NCBI RefSeq assembly: GCF_000233715.2
Contig: NC_021184.1
Location: forward strand, 1,396,501-1,460,500
Direction: 5' to 3'
From: Desulfoscipio gibsoniae DSM 7213
GTDB lineage: Bacteria; Bacillota; Desulfotomaculia; Desulfotomaculales; Desulfallaceae
DNA length: 64,000 nucleotides
Shown: positions 8,308 through 17,262 of the stretch, one piece after another
Layout of the letters: every line of letters starts with the position of its first letter
Numbering within the stretch: position 1 is the first letter of the stretch
Notes under the pieces: generated by a model
What the model saw: the letters and a program-made list of their open reading frames with translations, nothing else
Told to the model about the DNA's origin: nothing
Databases searched by the model: none
Program-made: the position numbers and the translations under genes

Positions 8308-9168
8308 ATGGTCGAATGGTTGGAAGTTTTACTGCGCTCCGTCGGCTTATTTGTGATAACGTTGTTCCTTGCTCGTTTAATCGGTAAAAGACAAACATCC
8401 CGGTTGACTTTTTTTGATTTGATTACCGCTATTGTAATTGGTGGAATCGCTACCGTTATATCTTTAAACTTGGTACCAAACCTGTTACATGGTTTGGTTG
8501 CCCTGGTGGTTTGGACCCTGCTCCCGGCACTTATTTACCTGCTGTCTATCAAATACAAAACGGTTAGGGATATTGTCCAGGGTAAGGAAACGGTACTGAT
8601 CAACCACGGTAAAGTACTGGAAGATAAATTAATGGAGGCCCGGTATACACCGGAAGATTTGTTGAGCCAGTTAAGGAAGAAAAATGCTTTTAAAGTGGCC
8701 GACGTGGAATTTGCGGTGCTAGAGCCAACCGGTGAGGTCAGCGTGTTGCTCAAAAAGGATCAACAGCCTGTTACCCCCAAAACCGCCGGCCTTAATGTAG
8801 GCCTGGAAAGCGTGCCGCAAACCGTTATTATGGATGGCATTATCATGGATGAGCCCCTCACCGCTATGGGGCTAAACAGAAACTGGCTACACACCGAGCT
8901 GGAGAAAGCAGGTGTGGCTCCGGAAAATGTATTTATCGGGCAGGTGGACTCCACTGGCCAGCTGTATCTGGATCTGTTTGACGATGCTATCCAAGTGCCC
9001 AAGCCTAAAACAAAAGAACTTGCCTGGGCAACCATCAAGAAATGCCAGGCTGACTGCGAACTATACGCTCTGGGCGCCAAACAACCGGAGGCCAGGGAGA
9101 TGTACGGTAAATCCGCTGCGGTACTGGCTGATGTGGTTAATGAGTTGGAACCGTTGCTTAAAAGATAA
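8308..9168 (+). CDS. DUF421 membrane protein with DUF1657-like C-terminal tail (2Duf-type)
   Basis: A 286-residue protein. Three transmembrane segments lie within residues 1-85 and the YetF-type soluble domain follows to about 235. The extra C-terminal 50 residues (from KELAWATIKKC) resemble DUF1657, giving the two-domain arrangement of the Bacillus 2Duf spore heat-resistance factor. The first DUF421 protein at 6828 lacks this tail. ATG at 8308 lies downstream of AAGGGG. It precedes spoVAC by 32 nt. Membrane location and domain fusion are seen; the heat-resistance role is inferred from family and context. Confidence 0.82.
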   Translation: MVEWLEVLLRSVGLFVITLFLARLIGKRQTSRLTFFDLITAIVIGGIATVISLNLVPNLLHGLVALVVWTLLPALIYLLSIKYKTVRDIVQGKETVLINHGKVLEDKLMEARYTPEDLLSQLRKKNAFKVADVEFAVLEPTGEVSVLLKKDQQPVTPKTAGLNVGLESVPQTVIMDGIIMDEPLTAMGLNRNWLHTELEKAGVAPENVFIGQVDSTGQLYLDLFDDAIQVPKPKTKELAWATIKKCQADCELYALGAKQPEAREMYGKSAAVLADVVNELEPLLKR

Positions 9169-9200
9169 TTAAGTGTAAAAAAATAGGGAGTGTATTAAAC

Positions 9201-9680
9201 TTGTCTAATAAACAAAAAAAGAAATTAACCGCAGTACAGCAGGAATACCAATCTTTTGCCAAGGCCAGGGAACCCGGACGGCCGGTTGCCAAAAATATCA
9301 TTCGGGCGTTTATTGCGGGTGGTATCATATGCATTATAGCCCAGGGGATATCGGAATTTTTTCTGTGGAACTTTGATTTTACGGAAAAAACAGTTGGTAA
9401 CCCCACTGTAGCGGTGATGATTTTAATATCAGTAATATTAACTTCATTTGGCGTATATGACCATATCGCCCAGTGGGCAGGGGCCGGGACGGCGGTGCCC
9501 GTTACGGGGTTTGCTAATTCCATAGCCTCGGCGGCCATTGAGCACCGCAGCGAAGGGTTTGTGCTTGGGGTAGGGGGAAATATGTTTAAACTGGCCGGCT
9601 CTGTAATCGTGTTTGGCGTTTTTGCAGCCTTCGTTATTGCCCTGATTAAAACAACGTTGGCAATGTTGGGGGGGGGCTAG
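9201..9680 (+). CDS. spoVAC: stage V sporulation protein AC
   Basis: A 159-residue integral membrane protein with about four hydrophobic segments. It matches SpoVAC, the mechanosensitive channel component of the SpoVA system that moves dipicolinic acid into the forespore and out during germination. The family motif AGAGTAVPVTGFANSIASAAIEHRSEG-type segment lies around residues 92-118. The start is TTG behind GGGAG. spoVAD begins 5 nt after the stop. Confidence 0.92.
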   Translation: MSNKQKKKLTAVQQEYQSFAKAREPGRPVAKNIIRAFIAGGIICIIAQGISEFFLWNFDFTEKTVGNPTVAVMILISVILTSFGVYDHIAQWAGAGTAVPVTGFANSIASAAIEHRSEGFVLGVGGNMFKLAGSVIVFGVFAAFVIALIKTTLAMLGGG

Positions 9681-9685
9681 AAGAG

Positions 9686-10699
9686 ATGTTGCAAGGTCAC
9701 CAAACCTGGGTATTTAATAACCGGCCCACCATTATATCTGCAGCCACCGTGGGGGGCCCCTTTGAGGCGGAGGGTCCTTTGGCAAATGATTTTGATTTAT
9801 TGCACGGCGACCTGTGGCTTGGGCAAGATAGCTATGAAAAAGCACAAAAGAAAATGCTGGAGGAAGCCTGTGAAAAAGCTATTCAAAAGGGTGGCCTGCA
9901 AAAACAAGATATCCAGTTTTTCCTTGCCGGAGATTTGCTGAACCAAATTATTTCCAGCAGTTTTGCTGCACGGACAATGGCGATGCCTTTTTTGGGACTA
10001 TACGGGGCCTGCTCAAGCTCAATGGAGAGCCTTGCCTTGGGTGCTCTGATCGTTAACAGTAAAGCGGGTAATTATGTGCTTTGCGGCACTGTCAGTCACA
10101 ATGGGGCGGTGGAAAAACAATTCCGCTACCCCACTGAATATGGCGCCCAGAAACCTCCCACTGCCCAGTGGACTGCTACAGCGGCCGGGGTAGCCCTGCT
10201 GGCAGCCGAAGGGGAGGGCCCCAAAGTTACTTGTGCAACCATTGGTAGAATAGTGGATATGGGTATTAGTGATCCTTATAACATGGGCGGCGCAATGGCT
10301 CCGGCCGCAGTGGATACTATTACTGCACATTTCAGGGATTTGCGTATTAATCCCCGGGAATACGACATTATTGCCACCGGTGACCTGGGGCGGGTGGGGC
10401 ATGAAATTGCTTCTGATTTACTAAAAAAACATAACATTGATATACCTACAGAAATATTTACAGATTGTGGACTTCTGATTTATGGGCCGAACCAGCAGTC
10501 GGAAGTACTGGCTGGTGGCAGTGGTTGTGGGTGCTCAGCTGCCGTAACCTATGGGCATCTACTGAATAGGATGAAAAAAGGAGAGTTACGCAAGATATTA
10601 ATTGTAGCTACCGGTGCCCTTTTATCTCCGCTGTCATACCAGCAAAAAGAAAGTATCCCATGTATTGCGCATGCCGTTTCCATTGTATCTAGCCAATAA
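9686..10699 (+). CDS. spoVAD: stage V sporulation protein AD
   Basis: A 337-residue soluble protein of the thiolase-like SpoVAD family, which binds dipicolinic acid at the inner spore membrane. Recognisable segments are [10 protein letters not shown] near the N-terminus, [19 protein letters not shown] (about 108-126), [21 protein letters not shown], and the C-terminal [21 protein letters not shown]. Length matches the family (about 335-340). It sits between spoVAC and spoVAE with short spacers, as in all known spoVA operons. Confidence 0.95.
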   Translation: MLQGHQTWVFNNRPTIISAATVGGPFEAEGPLANDFDLLHGDLWLGQDSYEKAQKKMLEEACEKAIQKGGLQKQDIQFFLAGDLLNQIISSSFAARTMAMPFLGLYGACSSSMESLALGALIVNSKAGNYVLCGTVSHNGAVEKQFRYPTEYGAQKPPTAQWTATAAGVALLAAEGEGPKVTCATIGRIVDMGISDPYNMGGAMAPAAVDTITAHFRDLRINPREYDIIATGDLGRVGHEIASDLLKKHNIDIPTEIFTDCGLLIYGPNQQSEVLAGGSGCGCSAAVTYGHLLNRMKKGELRKILIVATGALLSPLSYQQKESIPCIAHAVSIVSSQ

Positions 10700-10713
10700 A
10701 GGGGTGGTTTTAT

Positions 10714-11067
10714 ATGGAAACTTATTTTTGGGCCTTTGTGGTTGGCGGGCTTATTTGTGTGATCGGGCAGCTGCTGATGGATGTGGGTAAACTTACCCCG
10801 GCCCATACCATCAGCAGTATGGTGGTGGCGGGCGCCGTTTTAGCCGGCTTGGGACTATACGAACCGCTGATAGATTTTGCCGGGGCCGGGGCCACCATCC
10901 CAATTACTAGTTTCGGCAACTCACTGGTGCACGGGGCGATGGCCGAGGCTGAGCAGACCGGGCTGGTGGGCATTATTACGGGCATTTTTGAAGTAACCAG
11001 CGCGGGTATATCGGCGGCTATTATTTTTGGTTTCATGGCGGCTTTGCTGGTGAGGCCTAAAGGGTAA
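10714..11067 (+). CDS. spoVAE: stage V sporulation protein AE (SpoVAEb type)
   Basis: A 117-residue membrane protein with about four hydrophobic segments. It is homologous to SpoVAC, sharing the [19 protein letters not shown] motif at residues 54-72. It is the short SpoVAEb form and completes the C-D-E core needed for dipicolinate transport. Start ATG at 10714 with AAAGGGG upstream. It ends 96 nt before the lipoprotein gene. Confidence 0.92.
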   Translation: METYFWAFVVGGLICVIGQLLMDVGKLTPAHTISSMVVAGAVLAGLGLYEPLIDFAGAGATIPITSFGNSLVHGAMAEAEQTGLVGIITGIFEVTSAGISAAIIFGFMAALLVRPKG

Positions 11068-11162
11068 ACAAAATGGGCTGAGATAGTTGATAAATATCGC
11101 AGGCAGCCGCGCAAGATTGGCTGGAGTGGGAGTAGATAAAAGGTGATGAGAAGGGTGACAGA

Positions 11163-11615
11163 ATGAACAAACTCGTTAAAGCTGTTATTTTATCTTTAAT
11201 TATATGTATTATAGGCGGTTGTGCGGTTAACATGCCCCAAAGGAAGCCGGAGCCACAAACGGGCCAAGTTGAAGGACAGGCCCATATCAATACTGAGCTG
11301 ACAAAGCAAGTGCAGGAGGTCGCCTTGACGGTGCAGGGCGTGGAAGAAAGTATGGCTCTGGTGATAGACAACCAAATAGCCGTGGCCGTTAAAGTTACCG
11401 GATTTGACCGCCTGCGTTTAAAATCTATAAGACAAGAATTAAATAGCCAAATTAAAAGTATGGCACCCGAGTACGATGTGCATGTAAGCACTGACAAAAA
11501 GCTTTTTGCACAGCTACAAAAGCTGGCAGAACAAATAAAAAGAGCGCCGCAAGATAATTTGCCGGCGCAGATTAAAGATGACTACAATGTTATTATTGAA
11601 GATATGAACGGTTAA
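11163..11615 (+). CDS. YhcN/YlaJ-type sporulation lipoprotein
   Basis: A 150-residue secreted lipoprotein. The signal peptide ends in a lipobox IIGGC with Cys20. The mature part (about 55-140) has the YhcN/YlaJ pattern: paired beta-alpha modules with MALVIDNQIAVAVKV and a coupled VHVSTDKKLFAQL. This family is the usual lipoprotein partner of mobile spoVA operons. It is spaced 95 nt from spoVAE and reads in the same direction. Exact function is unknown; membrane anchoring in the forespore is inferred. Confidence 0.8.
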   Translation: MNKLVKAVILSLIICIIGGCAVNMPQRKPEPQTGQVEGQAHINTELTKQVQEVALTVQGVEESMALVIDNQIAVAVKVTGFDRLRLKSIRQELNSQIKSMAPEYDVHVSTDKKLFAQLQKLAEQIKRAPQDNLPAQIKDDYNVIIEDMNG

Positions 11616-11676
11616 AACAAGGCCGGCGGCGGGTATTGAATACCATGCCGTTAGCTTTGTCTGTAACAATAATTGA

Positions 11677-12300
11677 TTACTTGGACAAGGATCGAATAAG
11701 TTCAACCATGTTTCGGCCCAACTGTCGCGCTGCCAGCATGGCGGCTTCGTCTTCTTCTACACTCTTACGCCAGATCGCTTTGCCTTCCTTTACGTCAGCC
11801 AGCAGTGAGCCGGCCACTCCATCTGACATTATGGGCTTGTTCTGATTCCTGGCATCCACTAACGTCAGTCCTTGGGCAGACATGAAAAATGTCATGATAC
11901 GCAGTGCCGCTTCCTGACCCCCGTTACGCAGCCCGGCGTTGGTGACTGCGGCACCTACCTTGCCAGCCAACATATTTCGGGTTACATGCAAGTAGCGGGT
12001 GCGGTCCATAAAGTTTTTCATCAGCGTAGTTACATTGGCCCAGTAGGCTGGCGATCCCAGCACAATACCATCCGCAGCCAATAATTTTTCACCGATGGCG
12101 GGCATATCATCATCAGTGATGGAGCACTGGTTTCGCCCCATGCATTTATTGCAGGAGCGGCAGAGCTTAATATTATAATCGGTTAACTCCAGCAGCTCAG
12201 TGGTCGCGCCCAGGTCGGCGGCCTCGGCCAGCAGTGCATTCAGTAATATGGCTGTATTTTTCCCTTTGCGGTGGCTTCCATTAATGGCGATAATGTACAC
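11677..12300 (-). CDS. iron-sulfur flavoprotein (Isf-like, flavodoxin fold)
   Basis: A 207-residue FMN-binding protein of the NADPH-dependent FMN reductase/Isf family. It starts MYIIAINGSHRKGKNT (flavin phosphate loop) and has GSPAYWANV for the isoalloxazine ring. Cysteines 47, 50, 53 and 59 form the compact CX2CX2CX5C motif that binds [4Fe-4S] in Isf proteins. It is a paralogue of the gene at 1137 but has the more canonical cluster. It lies between two convergent or tandem sporulation blocks and is transcribed alone. Its role is probably two-to-one electron transfer from ferredoxin, or peroxide/oxygen defence. Confidence 0.82.
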   Translation of the reverse strand: MYIIAINGSHRKGKNTAILLNALLAEAADLGATTELLELTDYNIKLCRSCNKCMGRNQCSITDDDMPAIGEKLLAADGIVLGSPAYWANVTTLMKNFMDRTRYLHVTRNMLAGKVGAAVTNAGLRNGGQEAALRIMTFFMSAQGLTLVDARNQNKPIMSDGVAGSLLADVKEGKAIWRKSVEEDEAAMLAARQLGRNMVELIRSLSK

Positions 12301-12598
12301 TTAGCAAATCCCCCTTGTATATCAATTATGATTTTTCTGAAATCATTAATTAAATTAATTATATCATAATAAACGCGTTTTTAGGGTGGGGAAAAGCAAA
12401 AACGCCCCGCTAAGGGGCGATAATTAGGGAGTATTAAAAAGGGTAATTAGGAGAAGGGATTGTTAACACTTATATTTATATTTTAACCAAAATATAAACA
12501 ATTTCAGTCAAATACATGACAATTGTGCATAAAAATCAGAACTTTAAACTCTTTTCACTATAATTCGGTTGCTTCGCTGATCACCGGTTTTGACAAAC
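12301..12598. other. 298-nt intergenic region
   Basis: It holds the promoter side of the minus-strand flavoprotein gene (AT-rich, 12310-12370) and the terminator of the ger operon at 12397-12419. The rest (12420-12598) is AT-rich without a coding signal I can support. Confidence 0.6.
12397..12419 (-). terminator. intrinsic terminator of the ger operon
   Basis: Read on the minus strand, the stem CGCCCC/GGGGCG with a 5-nt loop is followed by a run of five T. It lies about 180 nt after the last ger gene. Confidence 0.72.
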
Positions 12599-12817
12599 TC
12601 ATTTTTTCAACCATTCGACCATTGGCTTGAAAAGTATTTCTATATATGTATTGGGGTTGGGAATCGTCATACCCAACGTCTGCGGTATGCTAAGCGCCAT
12701 GCCGATAACCAGCAGAGCTGCAAAGGCGGTTAATTCCCGCCACATTTTTTTGCGTACCAAGCCTGGCACCTCAAGACCGATGATGCCCAAAAAAGCCAGT
12801 ATCATTAAAAGAACCAT
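12599..12817 (-). CDS. small two-helix membrane protein, probable germinant receptor D subunit
   Basis: A 72-residue protein with two hydrophobic segments (about 1-18 and 29-46) and a short hydrophilic tail. Small two-helix D subunits are encoded with many GerA-type operons and modulate receptor activity. It is the last gene after gerAC, 59 nt downstream, with a GGAGG ribosome site before its ATG. The size, topology and position all match, but the sequence itself is too short for a certain family call. Confidence 0.65.
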   Translation of the reverse strand: MVLLMILAFLGIIGLEVPGLVRKKMWRELTAFAALLVIGMALSIPQTLGMTIPNPNTYIEILFKPMVEWLKK

Positions 12818-12876
12818 ACTTTCCTCCCTGATTCACCTATCTTAACTCGCTAGAGTTAAGTACTTTTTACCAGCTA

Positions 12877-14103
12877 TTATTTAGAGAGTCTATTGGTCGT
12901 CAGGCCGGTGCGCCTTATATGGGCTTCAACCTTTAGATTGATGTCGGCACTGATAAATGCCTCATTCCACTCATCTTTCAGCGCTGGCCAGGCCTCTTTA
13001 TATTTTCTATGAAAGGCTTGTCCAAAGCCAAATACGTCTACCCCATAATCATATTTAGCCAGCTCAATGACGGATCGGGCGTTGGCTTCAATGGCGCGGG
13101 CAGTGCTATTTTCAATGGCGGTAAAGATAGGCTCATCGGTTAATTCCTCCGTGGACTGCTGCTCTAAAAGAGCTCCGTCCAGGTTCATTTGCACATCAAA
13201 CCAAATGTTTTGTCCATCATAAAAGGGTTCCACCCTAGTGCTGCCCCTGGTAATGTCAATGGATATTTTTTTATCCGGTTCGGATGGTGAGGGTACGGTG
13301 ATTTCCCCGACGGTTATTTTGTCTTTAAGCCAGAGCAGCCCCCTGGTTTGGTGATAATCCAGCCAGCCCACCAGACGTTCATCATCAAATACCGCTGTGC
13401 CGGTGAGGGTGATTTCAGCATGGATTTTGGTGGATGGTTGCTGGGCATTTTGGGCCTCCGGAATATTTTCGTACATTACCGGGCCCTGGGGCGTGCCGGA
13501 CGGGGTTAATTCCATGCGGGGAAGAACCGGGTTTACGCCTTTGTTCGCCAGCATCATGCTTAAATCCTTTAACATCACCGGCACGCCAACCCCTGCCCCG
13601 ATCATGCGCCCGGCGGCTTGGGCCGAAGTATTTTCGAGCAGGGAGTGGCTGTTTAAAATATCTCGGGCCTGTCCCCTGGCCACTATTACCCAGATGGTTT
13701 CCCGGGAGTGGGGTGCGCGGGAGAAGAAGTTTATGGCTTTACGTATACCTTCTTTAGCTAGCTGCTCGCCTAAAACCAGTATCACAGTGTGACCCCAATA
13801 AATATGGCGGGATACTTTGCCCTCCAGGTACCTGGTGGCGTCCATTACTGTTTCACCCTCCTGAGAAATCACCCAGACATTGTTTTGCTGCCCTCCCCCC
13901 CCGATCTGTTGGCCGCCCTGGGAGCCGCCCAAGGCGCTGGGTCTGGCTAGCTCCACCGTGAGCAAGATATTACCTTCCGGGGTACTGTCCAAACCCGCAG
14001 CCAGCACTATGGCCAGATCACTTAATTCTTTGCGGCTCCAGCATCCCCCTAGGGGAAATACGAGACTGATTATTACCAGCAGGCAAATGGTTTTTTTCAT
14101 CAT
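12877..14103 (-). CDS. gerAC: spore germination protein GerAC-type lipoprotein
   Basis: A 408-residue Ger(x)C family lipoprotein. The signal peptide ends in LGGC with lipidated Cys21, followed directly by the family motif WSRKELSDLAIVLAAGLD. The C-terminal domain includes AKYDYGVDVFGFGQAFHRKYKEAW-type residues around 340-365, typical of the family. It forms the outer C subunit of the nutrient receptor in the spore inner membrane. Its ATG overlaps the gerAB stop by 4 nt, so translation is coupled. Confidence 0.92.
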   Translation of the reverse strand: MMKKTICLLVIISLVFPLGGCWSRKELSDLAIVLAAGLDSTPEGNILLTVELARPSALGGSQGGQQIGGGGQQNNVWVISQEGETVMDATRYLEGKVSRHIYWGHTVILVLGEQLAKEGIRKAINFFSRAPHSRETIWVIVARGQARDILNSHSLLENTSAQAAGRMIGAGVGVPVMLKDLSMMLANKGVNPVLPRMELTPSGTPQGPVMYENIPEAQNAQQPSTKIHAEITLTGTAVFDDERLVGWLDYHQTRGLLWLKDKITVGEITVPSPSEPDKKISIDITRGSTRVEPFYDGQNIWFDVQMNLDGALLEQQSTEELTDEPIFTAIENSTARAIEANARSVIELAKYDYGVDVFGFGQAFHRKYKEAWPALKDEWNEAFISADINLKVEAHIRRTGLTTNRLSK

Positions 14104-15194
14104 TGCCTATTTCCTCCTTGTCTTCTAACCAGTGCGATTAAAAGCAGGGTTAGCGGTATGACCAATTCAAAGGTTAACAGCTCGTATGGCGATACGTTGC
14201 CAAGGAAATGCGTTAACTCAAGCATATTTTCAGCCACGGCTATAGAAAGGGCTATTAGTATCACACCCACGGGCAGCACTAGTGGCCGGTAGTCTTTAAG
14301 GTTTAGCCACTGGGCGAAACCTAATACTGAAACATAATAGAAGATGGATATTTTTAGTAACCCTCCGATTATCCAGATGGCCATGATTATTGGTTCCGGG
14401 CGGTCAATGAAATTGGCTATATTAATCACCCTGGCGGCATTTAATACGGGAAAATTCATATTGCTGAAGACGGGGCCAAAGACGGCCACACTGGCCACTG
14501 CCAGCAGCGTAAAAAACAGCCCCACCAGGGGTATGGTAATAACGGCGGTGTGTCGGGTTTGTCCGGGTTGAGCTAAAAAGGGGATCAACATGGCAAAGGT
14601 GATAATTTCTCCCATCCAGCCCCAGGGAACGATGGCGCCCTTAAATATTTTTACGGTTTCGGCTTCAAAAACCGGTAGAAACCGTTCTAGTTTCATCTCC
14701 GGCAGAGCCAGCAAAAATATTAATATTACTGAAATTAATATGATCGGCAAAAAAATTTGGTTTACCCGGGCCAGAACTTCCAAACCGTTTTTTACGGTGT
14801 AAGCAGCCAGGGCCGCTCCTAAAATGTTAATAACAATCAGGGGCGTTTCGGGCATAAAAACATCTATTAGAAAATTACCATATTCCCTGATCATTATCGA
14901 ACAAATATGGATAAACCACAGTAAGTATAGCAAACCAAGCAGCTTACCGGGCCACTTGCCCAGTATGTCCTCGGTGTATTCCACCAGTGTTTTGCCTGGA
15001 AATAAAGTGCCCAGACTGGCCGTGACCCACGCAATGGGCAGAGCCAGCAGTGTGGCCAGCAGCATGGACAACCAGGCGTCCTGCCGGGCATGCACGGCGG
15101 CAATAGCCGGGACAGCGAGCATTGCCGTGGCGATAATCATGGTTATATTTAAAAAAACAGCCTGTCCGCTGCTAATTTTGCCACCTTCCAGCAA
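14100..15194 (-). CDS. gerAB: spore germination protein GerAB-type (APC-family permease-like)
   Basis: A 364-residue membrane protein with about ten hydrophobic segments, of the spore germination GerAB family related to amino acid permeases. This B subunit usually binds the germinant. The N-terminal segment GKISSGQAVFLNITMII and the mid-protein PWGWMGEIITFAMLIPF are family-typical. It sits between gerAA (14 nt away) and gerAC (4-nt overlap). A frameshifted copy of its middle part lies upstream at 16889-17020. Confidence 0.92.
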   Translation of the reverse strand: MLEGGKISSGQAVFLNITMIIATAMLAVPAIAAVHARQDAWLSMLLATLLALPIAWVTASLGTLFPGKTLVEYTEDILGKWPGKLLGLLYLLWFIHICSIMIREYGNFLIDVFMPETPLIVINILGAALAAYTVKNGLEVLARVNQIFLPIILISVILIFLLALPEMKLERFLPVFEAETVKIFKGAIVPWGWMGEIITFAMLIPFLAQPGQTRHTAVITIPLVGLFFTLLAVASVAVFGPVFSNMNFPVLNAARVINIANFIDRPEPIIMAIWIIGGLLKISIFYYVSVLGFAQWLNLKDYRPLVLPVGVILIALSIAVAENMLELTHFLGNVSPYELLTFELVIPLTLLLIALVRRQGGNRQ

Positions 15195-15208
15195 CTGTTT
15201 TACACCAC

Positions 15209-16849
15209 CTATTTATTTTTGGGCTGCGGGGGCCGTGGTTGCATCCCCGGTGCTTCTCGCTGCGGGTTGTTTTGACCAATTAAATGCGGTCGTTTGCGCA
15301 TGGCCCACCAGGGGGCCCGCACCGCCGAGTCCTTCAAATCCTCAGTAATAACAGGACCCAGCGGTGCCAGGTAGGGAACCCCAAAGGAACGTAAACTGGC
15401 CATGTGCACCACCATGGCGATTACGCCCCCAACTATGCCGAACAGCCCAAAGGATGCCGCCAGGAACATGAGCGGAAATCTTAACAGCCGAAAAGTGAAG
15501 CTGCCGCTATAGTAGACCGTGAAGGAGGCCATGGCCGTTAAAGCAACCACGATAATGGTAGCCCCGGCCACCAGCCCTGCCTGAACTGCGGCCTGGCCTA
15601 TAATTAGCGCGGCTACGATGCTCACGGCCTGGCCCACGTCCCGGGGCAGCCGGATGCCGGCTTCCCTGATAATTTCAAAGGCTAATTCCATTAATAATGC
15701 TTCCACGAAAACAGGGAAGGGCACTGCCTCCCGCTGGGCCGCGATACTTAACAGCAGAGGCGTGGGCAGCATTTCATGGTGAAAAGAAACAATAGCAATA
15801 TAAAGAGAGGGCAGCGTCAAAGCGATCACCATGCTGATAATCCGCAGCATGCGCACGCCGGACATGAAAAATGATTGCTCATAATAGTCTTCCGGTGTCT
15901 GGATGGCTTCAATGAATAAATAGGGTGCCACCAATACCATCGGTGTGCCGTCCACCATAATAGCCACCCGGCCCTCTAATAAATTGGCGGCAACTCGATC
16001 GGGACGGTCGGTGTGTGAAAGAGTGGGGAATACGGAAAAAGGGTGATCGCGGATCAGCTCTTCTATATAGCCCGATTCCAGCACTGCGTCAATTTTAATT
16101 TTCGACAGTCTGTTTTTGACCTCCTGAACCAGTCCGTCGCTTGCAATACCTTTAATGTAGATAACTGCTATATCGGTTTTAGTTACTTCCCCCAGCTGCA
16201 GCGCCTCAATTTTTAGGTTGGGATTTTTAATTTTGCGCCTGAGCATAGAAGTGTTGGTGCGTAGTGTTTCCACAAAAGATTCCCGTGGCCCTCGCACCAC
16301 CGTCTCGGTTTTTGATTCCTCAATGGAACGGGCCGCCCAGCCCCGGCTGCCGACGATTAATGCGGTAGCATGCCCGTCCACCAATAGTATACTATCTCCG
16401 GACAAAATCGCATTGATTACGTCCTCCAGCTTTTGGCTTTCCTGTAATTGATGCACACAAAGACCGCGCATTTTAATGTAGTGCCAGGCATTTTCTTTGG
16501 TTATGGCCGCCTTGTCGGTAGCTGTAGGCACTTCCAGGGATAGTGTCCGCATAATTTGGTCGCTTACCTGGCTTTTATCGGTCAAACCATCAATATAAAT
16601 CAAAGCAAGTTTTATATGTTCTCGCTGAGCAAATAAAAACTCCCGAAAAATTATGTCATTACATTGGTTGAAAATTTCCTTTAGGCTCCGGAGATTGTCT
16701 TCTATATCGCTACTTAAAGTCCGGCTTTGGGAAGTGTGGCCCGGGCCGCTTTGGCGCTGGCTATTTTGACCGCCGCTGGAGTTAACCGGCTTTTGGACCG
16801 GGGTGTTTAAACGGCGGGGTCGTCGGAATTTGTTAAAAAAAGCTGCCAT
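15209..16849 (-). CDS. gerAA: spore germination protein GerAA-type
   Basis: A 546-residue GerA family protein, the A subunit of the nutrient receptor. The N-terminal 70 residues are polar and low-complexity (Gln, Ser, Pro). The cytosolic GerA domain spans about 50-330 (motifs GDSILLVDGHATALIVGSRGW and LLEGRVAIMVDGTPMVLVAPYLF-type segment near 300). Four to five transmembrane helices follow (about 340-500). The last 30 residues are Pro/Arg/Gln-rich. The start follows AAGGAG at good spacing. It is first in a gerAA-AB-AC-small operon, expected to be forespore-expressed. Confidence 0.93.
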   Translation of the reverse strand: MAAFFNKFRRPRRLNTPVQKPVNSSGGQNSQRQSGPGHTSQSRTLSSDIEDNLRSLKEIFNQCNDIIFREFLFAQREHIKLALIYIDGLTDKSQVSDQIMRTLSLEVPTATDKAAITKENAWHYIKMRGLCVHQLQESQKLEDVINAILSGDSILLVDGHATALIVGSRGWAARSIEESKTETVVRGPRESFVETLRTNTSMLRRKIKNPNLKIEALQLGEVTKTDIAVIYIKGIASDGLVQEVKNRLSKIKIDAVLESGYIEELIRDHPFSVFPTLSHTDRPDRVAANLLEGRVAIMVDGTPMVLVAPYLFIEAIQTPEDYYEQSFFMSGVRMLRIISMVIALTLPSLYIAIVSFHHEMLPTPLLLSIAAQREAVPFPVFVEALLMELAFEIIREAGIRLPRDVGQAVSIVAALIIGQAAVQAGLVAGATIIVVALTAMASFTVYYSGSFTFRLLRFPLMFLAASFGLFGIVGGVIAMVVHMASLRSFGVPYLAPLGPVITEDLKDSAVRAPWWAMRKRPHLIGQNNPQREAPGMQPRPPQPKNK

Positions 16850-16888
16850 AGGACAACTCCTTGTAAATTTGTTTATTAGCTTAGCTTT

Positions 16889-17020
16889 GAAAAAAGGGTA
16901 TTAGCATAGCAAAGGTGATAATTTCCCCCGCCCAAGCCCAAGGGGCGATGGCACCCCGGAAAATAACTACCGCATTGGCTTCGAAAACCGCAGAAACCTG
17001 TTGGTATTCATCTCCGGCAG
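16889..17020 (-). pseudogene. frameshifted remnant of a second gerAB
   Basis: The minus strand encodes LPEMNTNRFL, then after loss of one base VFEANAVVIFRGAI and PWAWAGEIITFAMLIPFF. This aligns with the gerAB product around LPEMKLERFLPVFEAE and PWGWMGEIITFAMLIPF, and the DNA is clearly similar to 14570-14705. No start, no continuation and a one-base deletion show it is a relic. It lies directly upstream of gerAA, so a tandem or rearranged ger locus once existed here. Confidence 0.85.
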
Positions 17021-17262
17021 TAACTTTATTCTGTGTAGTTGGTGGTGTTATTATGAATTATTTTAAAAGATTACCAAGCTATTCTTAAAGAAAAAATATC
17101 TACTGTTGTTGCCAAAAAAGTGTATTGTTGGCAGGTATGATTAAAAATGTGGCAATGGGAGCCAGTATATATAGAGTTATTCTTATTCGGGTAAATTTTA
17201 TATTGGTTTAATGGGAGACATATTTCTAGTTATCCTGGGAAACATTGTTTTAGGTGGTATAG
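17021..17262. other. upstream region of the hydrogenase genes
   Basis: AT-rich and without coding signal. It presumably carries the promoter for the hydrogenase genes on the plus strand. Possible -10-like AT tracts near 17160-17220 are not convincing enough to call. Confidence 0.4.

Noticed and set aside
11636-12084. Plus-strand open frames across the minus-strand flavoprotein gene
   Set aside because: The minus strand has clear flavin and cysteine motifs; these are shadows.
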